Assembly: GCA_009177225.1 (NCBI GenBank)
Contig: WFLZ01000132.1
Location: 32,021-38,642, forward strand
Length of the DNA stretch: 6,622 bases
Reading direction: 5' to 3'
Origin: Clostridia bacterium
GTDB taxonomy: Bacteria; Bacillota; Clostridia; Oscillospirales; Ruminococcaceae
Each line of letters opens with the position of its first letter. Position 1 is the stretch's first letter. A program made the translations under genes and the position numbers. A model generated the notes under the pieces. The model saw nothing but the letters and a program-made list of their open reading frames with translations. It was not told where the DNA came from and searched no databases. Shown piece after piece: positions 1 to 5,391 of this stretch.

Positions 1-2439
1 TATCATAAGCGAATCATAAAGCCTGCGGTTGCTCTTGTCGTATTTCTGTGTGAGCGGATTGTAATAACCTATTAAATCCCTTTTTGATGACCAGCCTTTT
101 TCCACCGAAACAGGTACAAAACGACTGCAATTAATATCCGGCAGACTGTTTTCTTCTCCGAAAGCAGTAAGTCCCAGACTTCCACCTATAATATTGCATA
201 TGGAAGTTTTTCCTGTTCCGGGAAGTCCTGAAAATACGGTAAGAAATCCCTGCGTCATACAGATGTACATATTAAGAATGTCGTTTGTATTGTAATTCCT
301 GTACTGCTTCACATAACTTACAAGGTAATTACAGAGTTCCTTTATATTTTTATGATTGCATTTTACAGCTTTTTTGACTGTATATTCAGCGGCTTTCACA
401 TAATTTTCAGATTCCTGCTTTCTGTTCCACTCTCCTGCGGCTTCAAGCATGGCATTTGAAATATACGGGTCAAAAGCTATTCCGACATCATTTGCTTTCT
501 CCTGAATGGTATTTTTGATTTTACCTTTGAGTTCTTCATTCATCTGCTCCAGCTTTGAATTTTCCTTTGAAAGAAATTTCATGATATTCTGTTGATTTCT
601 GATTTCCTGAGCAATATTGTCATATGAAACAATATTGCTGTATTGTTCTTTAAGTGCTGAAATCTTTTTTTCAAGAGTTTCAATTTCAGCATTTTTTTCA
701 TTTGTCTCTGCACTTTTTTTGAAACTTGCTGAAATCTCCTTTTCAGCCTGAGATGCCATGAAATTATTTACCTTTTCTTCAAGTTCTTTATGCAAATTCT
801 GAAATTCACTGCTTGACTTTATTGTCTCGGAAAGAAGTTCTTTTATTTCACTGTCACTGCTGTAACCATTAAGAAGCAGTTTTACAATCTGTTTCTGTTC
901 TTCGGTGTAACTGCTTACGCTGGAAAATAATTTCCTTATCTTTGCAATCCTTTTTGATTTCATTTCGTCAGGCAGATTTCCGGAAAGGAACGGCGAAACA
1001 CTACACACACGAAGAAAATCTTCAAATTCTCCTTTTATAATATTAAAAAAGTTGTTTGAAGTATCTGAAAGCATACTCCTTATAAGAATATCATCTGAAA
1101 TAATATCTTTTTTATAATTTGAACTGTCTGTTATAACCGCAAAACTTGTTCCTGTCGGTTCACTGCCGAACTCCTGAATTTCAATCACACCGAAAGAAAT
1201 CCTGTCTGCATCATAGCAGTTGAGCAGATAACGTTCTTCGGCAACTTTTGGTCGGATAAACGTCTTTCCGTCCCTTTTGTCAACTCTGTAAGGTCCTGAA
1301 ATATCGTCCTCGTCTGACGAACTGAAACTGTCTTTCTGACGGTGCAGAAGTACAAGCTCACCTTTTGAAAAATCATCACTTATTTCAATTTCGTCTCTGA
1401 AAAGCACCCTGTCTGGAATAAAATCGTCCGGTCTTACTATTCTGAAAATACGCAGTTCGCTGATTTTTTTAAAAAACGTTGTAGAATTACGCTTGCTGTC
1501 AAATTCTTTCTGCAAGTCAATTTTAATATTTACTTCATTCAGTTCGCCGTTTTTCATATTGATATTTTCTTCAAGTATATCAGCACAGTTAATTGCATAA
1601 ATAAGATTGAGGTCAAGATTGTCAAGAACTTCCTGAGAGCTTTTATTTCCGACATACGAAAGATTTATAGAGCCGAATTTCGGGAATTTTTCGGGAAGCT
1701 GATACATTTCAACAAGCTTTTTTCCGGAAGTACTTACTTCAAGCGTATACTGTGGTCTGAAATTATAAAAAGTACCTCTTATTTCAATATTTCCTATATA
1801 ATAAACAATTGTTTTATCTTTTGCCTTTTTCTTTTTTGCAGAACTTTCTGTTTTTTCAGGCAATACCGGCGGTTCATTTTTTACTTCGGTTTTCACTTCG
1901 GTAATCACAGAATTTTCCGGAATATCCGGTATTTCCTGAACGGTTAAGGGTTCTGTTTCCGTTTCGGTTTCATTATCTTCTTCGCTGTCTAGTTCATCAC
2001 TTTCTTCATCATAATTATCATAATTTCCGGCAATCGTTTTTTTGAACTCGTCCGACTTTATAAAATCAGCTGCAATTCTCTGGTCAAAAGTTCCGTCACA
2101 GCATTTTTTCAGTACAAGAACAGTATTTATAATACAGTTTTCAGAATCATATGACGCTAAAATCTGTTCATACTCCGTATCTTCCGAAAATATCATGCCA
2201 CTTTTCTGATAATTATAAATAGCGTCTGCAAATTTACTTGCAGACATATTAAGAGCCATTAATATTTTTCCTTCGGTTCGTTTTTCCCGTTTTACTTTTC
2301 GTTTCACGTCCCTACTGAGTTGATTTAATGCAAAGTCAATTACTTCTTCAGGTAGTTTCATGTAAAATTTAGACATAACAGATATCTGCCCTACATTACA
2401 CAAATTATTCTTAGGTGAGGAAACAAGTTTTGATGACAT
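1..2439 (-). CDS. Large coiled-coil protein with McrB-like AAA+ NTPase domain (partial, C-terminus beyond left edge)
   Basis: An uninterrupted frame of 813 codons starts at ATG 2439 and is still open at position 1, so the C-terminus is missing. Start choice: a near-complete SD (2446-2456) sits 6 nt upstream; Met22 (2376) is a weaker alternative. Visible order: residues 1-135, probably helical and Lys/Arg-rich near 45-57, no family recognised; 138-165, an Asp/Glu/Thr-rich acidic linker; about 180-208, Pro/Lys-rich; about 209-445, an apparently beta-rich region with GELVLL (near 359) and a GPYRV...FIRPK stretch (near 382-400); about 546-650, a long Lys/Glu/Gln-rich coiled coil; from about 720, an NTPase domain with Walker A GLPGTGKTS (738-746, K744). 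After the P-loop come PVSVEKGWSSKRDLIGYYNP and then LYDSL, the pattern of McrB/dynein-like AAA_5 ATPases. Walker B, sensor and any GTP-specificity motif lie outside. Inference: an NTP-driven machine, possibly a type IV restriction/defence component. No McrC-like nuclease is visible. Domain class is fairly sure; function is not. Confidence 0.85.
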   Translation of the reverse strand, partial: MSSKLVSSPKNNLCNVGQISVMSKFYMKLPEEVIDFALNQLSRDVKRKVKREKRTEGKILMALNMSASKFADAIYNYQKSGMIFSEDTEYEQILASYDSENCIINTVLVLKKCCDGTFDQRIAADFIKSDEFKKTIAGNYDNYDEESDELDSEEDNETETETEPLTVQEIPDIPENSVITEVKTEVKNEPPVLPEKTESSAKKKKAKDKTIVYYIGNIEIRGTFYNFRPQYTLEVSTSGKKLVEMYQLPEKFPKFGSINLSYVGNKSSQEVLDNLDLNLIYAINCADILEENINMKNGELNEVNIKIDLQKEFDSKRNSTTFFKKISELRIFRIVRPDDFIPDRVLFRDEIEISDDFSKGELVLLHRQKDSFSSSDEDDISGPYRVDKRDGKTFIRPKVAEERYLLNCYDADRISFGVIEIQEFGSEPTGTSFAVITDSSNYKKDIISDDILIRSMLSDTSNNFFNIIKGEFEDFLRVCSVSPFLSGNLPDEMKSKRIAKIRKLFSSVSSYTEEQKQIVKLLLNGYSSDSEIKELLSETIKSSSEFQNLHKELEEKVNNFMASQAEKEISASFKKSAETNEKNAEIETLEKKISALKEQYSNIVSYDNIAQEIRNQQNIMKFLSKENSKLEQMNEELKGKIKNTIQEKANDVGIAFDPYISNAMLEAAGEWNRKQESENYVKAAEYTVKKAVKCNHKNIKELCNYLVSYVKQYRNYNTNDILNMYICMTQGFLTVFSGLPGTGKTSICNIIGGSLGLTAFGEENSLPDINCSRFVPVSVEKGWSSKRDLIGYYNPLTQKYDKSNRRLYDSLMI

Positions 2440-2445
2440 AAAAAA

Positions 2446-2456
2446 ATCACGTCCTT
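2446..2456 (-). promoter_or_regulatory. Extended Shine-Dalgarno site of the McrB-like gene
   Basis: Read on the minus strand this is AAGGACGTGAT, which matches the full complement of the 16S rRNA 3' end (AAGGAGGTGAT) at 10 of 11 positions. It ends 6 nt before the ATG at 2439. It fixes that ATG as the start rather than the internal Met22. The same element, with one extra A, precedes htrA. Confidence 0.75.
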
Positions 2457-2467
2457 AAAAATTTTTC

Positions 2468-2488
2468 CGATTCTTAAAATAAGATTCG
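2468..2488. promoter_or_regulatory. Imperfect palindrome at the predicted transcription start of the McrB-like gene
   Basis: Nine-base arms (2468-2476 and 2480-2488) pair around a 3-base centre with one A/A mismatch in each arm's fourth position. On the minus strand the dyad starts at the predicted first transcribed base. It could be an operator for a dimeric repressor or a weak 5' leader hairpin. It is AT-rich, so chance is a real alternative. Confidence 0.3.
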
Positions 2489-2495
2489 TAAACTT

Positions 2496-2524
2496 ATTAT
2501 ATCACATAACCGACAATTAGTCAA
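2496..2524 (-). promoter_or_regulatory. Sigma-A promoter of the McrB-like gene
   Basis: On the minus strand the -35 box is TTGACT (2524-2519) and the -10 box is a perfect TATAAT (2501-2496), separated by exactly 17 nt. TGA directly before the -10 adds an extended -10 (TGn). Transcription should start near 2489, giving a leader of about 50 nt before the ATG at 2439. The box match and spacing are close to the housekeeping consensus, so the gene is likely expressed constitutively unless repressed. Confidence 0.8.
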
Positions 2525-2581
2525 GAACGACAAATTTTTTTCAAAATATTTTTCAAGATTATTAAAAATGATATTCTTTTC

Positions 2582-2620
2582 CAAAAAAAGAAAGACCATT
2601 AATTAAATAACGGTCTTTCT
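2582..2620 (-). terminator. Intrinsic terminator downstream of htrA
   Basis: On the minus strand, AGAAAGACC (2620-2612) pairs perfectly with GGTCTTTCT (2597-2589) over 9 bp around a 14-nt AT-rich loop, which can extend the stem slightly. A run of seven T (on the minus strand) follows at 2589-2583. It lies 17 nt beyond the htrA stop and separates htrA transcription from the McrB-like gene. There is no T-run on the plus side, so it acts in one direction. Confidence 0.85.
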
Positions 2621-2636
2621 GATACGGAAAAAACAA

Positions 2637-3887
2637 TTAATTATCCTGTTTTACTTCATCAAGAACTACTTCCGCAGTTTTTTCCTTTCCGCTTCTTACA
2701 TAGGTAATTTCAATAGTGTCACCTGCGGAATGTTTATTTTTCTGTGCATTGAGTTCTTCGGAAGTCGAAACTTCTGTGTCGTCAACGGCAATTATAACGT
2801 CACCCGACTGCAAACCAGCCTTGTCGGCAGCACTGTTTCTTGATACCTCTGTAACATAAATTCCCACTGGTATATTATACATCTGTGAAATTGTATCTGT
2901 TACATTCTGACAGCTTATACCAAGCTGTGGCTTGCCAGTAACATATCCATATTCCATTAAGTCATCAATAATCTGTGAAGCTTCGTTTGACGGAATAGCA
3001 AAGCCGATTCCCTCTATACTTGCCGAGCCATAGCTTGACGACATCTTTGAAGAATTTATACCGATAACCTGACCTTTTTTATTAATAAGAGGTCCACCGG
3101 AATTGCCGGAATTTATGGCGGTATCAGTCTGAATGAGATTCATTGCCTTGTCATTTATGGTAATATTTCTGTTAAGACCCGATACAATACCGCTTGTAAC
3201 TGTATTCATAAGGTCAAAGCCGAGAGGATTTCCGATTGCTACAACCGATTCACCCAGCATAAGACCATCACTGTCGCCGAACTCTGCCGGAGTAAGTCCG
3301 TCAGCCTTTATTTTAAGAACAGCGAGGTCACAGTCTGTATCATAGCCAACAACTTCCGCATCATAACTGTTATCGTCGTTCATATGTACTTTAATATCGT
3401 CCGCAAGACCTGCACCGTATTCACTGTCATATATGACATGAGCATTTGTGACAATATAACCGTCATCAGTGATAACAACGCCTGTACCTGTTCCGGTAGC
3501 ACTGGAAGCAGACGGCATACTTCCGAAACCGTAATAATAACCGTTGTTCATTGACGTAACAGTAAACTGCGATTCTATGCCAACCACTGACGGCAAAAGT
3601 TTCTGTACAATTTCTTCTGTGGTAAGTTCTGCACCGTCAGATTCAGCTTTTTCAATAAAGCTTACTCCCTTAGCCGTAAGAGATGACGACGTTTTTTTGT
3701 CGTTGTCCGAACGTTCTTCAAAAGAAGAATTTATGCTGTCTGTATTCTCTGCAAACTGACGGTAAACTGCTATCGAACCGCCGGAAACAATCACCATAGC
3801 CATGAGAAAAGCTGCTGCTTTGCGGAATACGTGTTTTCTGGGCTTCTGAGAGTTGTCGTCGAGATTTATATTATTATATTCATTCAT
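2637..3887 (-). CDS. htrA: HtrA/DegP-family membrane-anchored serine protease with one PDZ domain
   Basis: Envelope protein-quality-control protease of the trypsin-like S1C family, degrading misfolded exported proteins on the outer face of the membrane. The 416 residues match the usual length of Firmicute HtrA proteins. Order: short basic cytoplasmic tail (1-23), one transmembrane segment (about 24-43) with no clear cleavage site, a Ser/Asp/Lys-rich linker (about 45-85), protease domain (about 90-310) and one C-terminal PDZ domain (about 318-412, with the GIYVTEV and GLQSGDVI signatures). The catalytic triad is complete: His150 in VTNAH, Asp187 in DCDLAVLKI, Ser263 in GNSGGPL. A Tyr/Gly/Ser-rich loop (about 114-132) precedes the protease core, as is common in Gram-positive members. 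The start at 3887 is supported by an extended SD 6 nt upstream. Its own terminator follows (2589-2620), so it is probably monocistronic. No stress-regulator binding site was recognised. Confidence 0.96.
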   Translation of the reverse strand: MNEYNNINLDDNSQKPRKHVFRKAAAFLMAMVIVSGGSIAVYRQFAENTDSINSSFEERSDNDKKTSSSLTAKGVSFIEKAESDGAELTTEEIVQKLLPSVVGIESQFTVTSMNNGYYYGFGSMPSASSATGTGTGVVITDDGYIVTNAHVIYDSEYGAGLADDIKVHMNDDNSYDAEVVGYDTDCDLAVLKIKADGLTPAEFGDSDGLMLGESVVAIGNPLGFDLMNTVTSGIVSGLNRNITINDKAMNLIQTDTAINSGNSGGPLINKKGQVIGINSSKMSSSYGSASIEGIGFAIPSNEASQIIDDLMEYGYVTGKPQLGISCQNVTDTISQMYNIPVGIYVTEVSRNSAADKAGLQSGDVIIAVDDTEVSTSEELNAQKNKHSAGDTIEITYVRSGKEKTAEVVLDEVKQDN

Positions 3888-3893
3888 GATAAA

Positions 3894-3905
3894 ATCACGT
3901 TCCTT
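3894..3905 (-). promoter_or_regulatory. Extended Shine-Dalgarno site of htrA
   Basis: Reads AAGGAACGTGAT on the minus strand: the anti-SD complement with an A and C in place of one G. It ends 6 nt before the ATG at 3887. The element and its spacing are almost the same as those before the McrB-like gene. Confidence 0.7.
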
Positions 3906-3924
3906 TTCCTTATGTTTTATTGTG

Positions 3925-3935
3925 ATTATATTATA
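3925..3935 (-). promoter_or_regulatory. Probable -10 region of the htrA promoter
   Basis: Two overlapping perfect TATAAT hexamers on the minus strand (3935-3930 and 3930-3925) lie about 40 nt before the htrA start. No convincing -35 hexamer stands 16-18 nt upstream (best candidates are AAATTT or TTATTT), so this promoter may need an activator or the hexamers may be chance in AT-rich DNA. Confidence 0.4.
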
Positions 3936-4086
3936 TCTGACCTGTGTGAAATAAATTTGCTTTTAAGATATTATTATGAAGAATATTCTGTGTGTATTTT
4001 TTCACCTTGCTGACAAAACTGTGAATAAATGTGATAGAATGCCATATATTGCCTTTCACGTTTTTTCACAAAAACTTTTATTTATA

Positions 4087-4115
4087 TTGACACAATACTT
4101 TGATTATATTATAAT
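4087..4115 (+). promoter_or_regulatory. Sigma-A promoter of the ispD-ispF operon
   Basis: A perfect -35 TTGACA (4087-4092) and a perfect -10 TATAAT (4110-4115) are separated by the ideal 17 nt. Transcription should start near 4122, giving a leader of only about 23 nt with the SD GGGAGG at 4133-4138. A full-consensus promoter fits strong, constitutive transcription of an essential pathway. Confidence 0.9.
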
Positions 4116-4144
4116 AATTTATATATCACTCTGGGAGGGAAAAA

Positions 4145-4828
4145 ATGAATACATCAGTTATAATAGTATGTGCCGGAAATTCCACAAGAATGGGCGGTGT
4201 GAATAAAATTCTAATGCCACTGGGTGAACGTCTTGTTATCGGTGTTACAATGCAGGCGTTTGAACAGTGTGAAAGTGTCAGTGAAATAATAATAGTTGCC
4301 AGTGAGAACGACATTCCGGAAATACAGGCAGAAGCCGAAAAATCAGGTATAACAAAGCTTAAACAGTGTACCGCAGGAGGTTCTACACGGCAGGAAAGCG
4401 TTATAAACGGCGTGAAGTGCATTTCAAAAGACTCTGAACTTATCGCAGTTCACGACGGTGCGAGACCTCTTGTAAAACCTGAACACATAGAAAAAACTAT
4501 AAAAGACGCTTCTGTTTTCGGTGGTGCAACTTTAGGCGTTCCGGTAAAAGATACCATAAAAATGGTCGAGGACGGTCTTATCACAGATACTCCGCCGAGA
4601 AAATTCCTCTACATTACACAGACACCGCAGGTTTTCAAGCGAAATCTCTACTTTGAGGGAATCGACTTCGCTCTTGAACATAATCTTGACTTCACGGACG
4701 ACTGTCAGCTTGTCGAGGCAATCGGCGGAAAAGTCTGCATGACTACCGGAGATTACACTAATATTAAAATCACTACTCCGGAGGACATCTCTATTGCAGA
4801 AATCCTGCTCAAACAAAAAAATATTTAA
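4145..4828 (+). CDS. ispD: 2-C-methyl-D-erythritol 4-phosphate cytidylyltransferase (IspD)
   Basis: Cytosolic enzyme of the MEP isoprenoid pathway; it joins CTP and 2-C-methyl-D-erythritol 4-phosphate to give CDP-ME and pyrophosphate. The 227 residues are the normal length for a stand-alone IspD. Family motifs in order: the nucleotide-binding loop CAGNSTRMGG (9-18) with Arg15 and downstream Lys21; HDGARP (103-108), whose Asp104 matches the metal-binding Asp; PVKDT (133-137); TQTPQVF (158-164); TDDCQLVE (184-191); and NIKITTPED (206-214), whose Lys208 matches the conserved substrate-contacting lysine. The loop has Cys and Ser where many relatives have Ala and Gly, but the charged residues are kept. 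The start is set by SD GGGAGG, 6 nt upstream. It is the first gene of an operon: ispF begins 15 nt after its stop. Both ends look complete. Confidence 0.97.
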   Translation: MNTSVIIVCAGNSTRMGGVNKILMPLGERLVIGVTMQAFEQCESVSEIIIVASENDIPEIQAEAEKSGITKLKQCTAGGSTRQESVINGVKCISKDSELIAVHDGARPLVKPEHIEKTIKDASVFGGATLGVPVKDTIKMVEDGLITDTPPRKFLYITQTPQVFKRNLYFEGIDFALEHNLDFTDDCQLVEAIGGKVCMTTGDYTNIKITTPEDISIAEILLKQKNI

Positions 4829-4843
4829 CAAGGAGTTTTTGAA

Positions 4844-5320
4844 ATGTTCAGAATTGGTCACGGTTACGACGTTCACCGACTTACAGACAACAGAAAATTT
4901 ATTCTTGGCGGTGTCGAAATTCCACATGAAAAAGGTCTGCTCGGTCATTCAGATGCAGACGTTCTTGCACACGCAGTAATGGACGCTATGCTGGGTGCAT
5001 TGGCATTGGGTGATATAGGTCATCTTTTTCCCGATACGGACGAAAAATTCAAAGGTGCTGACAGCATGGAGCTTATGCGTGAAGTCTGCCGGACAGTCAG
5101 GGAAAACGGCTACACGGTCGGAAATATAGATGCTACTGTTATTGCACAGTCTCCGAAACTTGCCCCCTACATAGTTTCTATGCGTGAGAATATCGCCAAA
5201 GTCTGTGAATGCGACGTTTCACAGATAAGCGTCAAGGCAACCACAGAAGAAAAACTTGGTTTTACGGGGGAAAAACTCGGAATCGCAGTTCATGCGGTTG
5301 CACTTATGGTAAAAATATAA
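4844..5320 (+). CDS. ispF: 2-C-methyl-D-erythritol 2,4-cyclodiphosphate synthase (IspF)
   Basis: Cytosolic trimeric enzyme of the MEP pathway; it converts CDP-ME 2-phosphate to the cyclic diphosphate MEcPP with release of CMP. The 158 residues are the standard length. The N-terminal signature [11 protein letters not shown] supplies zinc ligands Asp9 and His11, and the third ligand His43 lies in [15 protein letters not shown] (34-39), [11 protein letters not shown] (56-66) and the C-terminal [11 protein letters not shown] (133-143) are the other family blocks that form the active site at the trimer interface. The SD AAGGAG lies about 8 nt before the ATG. It is co-transcribed with ispD; the intermediate kinase gene ispE is not in the window and must lie elsewhere. 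A strong terminator follows its stop. Confidence 0.98.
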   Translation: MFRIGHGYDVHRLTDNRKFILGGVEIPHEKGLLGHSDADVLAHAVMDAMLGALALGDIGHLFPDTDEKFKGADSMELMREVCRTVRENGYTVGNIDATVIAQSPKLAPYIVSMRENIAKVCECDVSQISVKATTEEKLGFTGEKLGIAVHAVALMVKI

Positions 5321-5321
5321 C

Positions 5322-5356
5322 AAAAAGACCGCAGTCAGCTTGACTGCGGTTTATTT
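5322..5356. terminator. Bidirectional intrinsic terminator between ispF and the surface-protein gene
   Basis: A perfect 10-bp GC-rich stem (5328-5337 with 5341-5350) encloses a 3-nt loop. On the plus strand it is followed by TTATTTCT. On the minus strand it is followed by a run of T (5326-5322) preceded by C. It ends the ispD-ispF transcript 8 nt after the ispF stop. It also ends the convergent gene, whose stop lies about 40 nt away. Confidence 0.9.
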
Positions 5357-5391
5357 CTGAATCTTCAAGTTACTTTCCCTTTCAGGAAAAT

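Larger units (their letters stand above)
3888..4144. other. Divergent intergenic region between htrA and ispD
   Basis: A 257-bp AT-rich region with no credible gene. It holds the htrA SD and -10 at its left end and the consensus ispD promoter at its right end. The middle (about 3940-4080) contains several TGTGA or TCACA pentamers, at 3921, 3945, 4020, 4030 and 4066. The two at 4020 and 4030 are one helical turn apart. No riboswitch or RNA gene was recognised. Confidence 0.6.

Noticed and set aside
1185..1379. 64-residue minus-strand open frame
   Set aside because: It lies in another frame inside the large McrB-like gene, which is open through this region, and has no recognisable features.
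2440..2636. Small RNA or CRISPR-like repeats in the htrA to McrB-like gene gap
   Set aside because: The space is accounted for by the SD, promoter and htrA terminator; no regularly spaced repeats are present.
3490..3550. Tyr/Gly/Ser-rich insertion in HtrA as an unusual domain
   Set aside because: Gram-positive HtrA proteins often carry a variable Gly/Ser-rich loop at this place before the catalytic His.
4169..4202. Cys and Ser in the IspD nucleotide loop as a sign of inactivity
   Set aside because: The catalytic Arg15, Lys21, Asp104 and Lys208 equivalents are all present, and Ser-rich versions of this loop are normal in Clostridia.
3831..4206. Two small plus-strand open frames across the htrA-ispD intergenic region
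   Set aside because: They overlap the htrA start, its promoter, or the ispD promoter and start, are AT-driven in composition and have no ribosome binding site of note.
4532..4948. 138-residue minus-strand open frame opposite ispD and ispF
   Set aside because: It is antisense to two well-conserved genes with complete motifs; its sequence is low in recognisable domains and it lacks an evident ribosome binding site.
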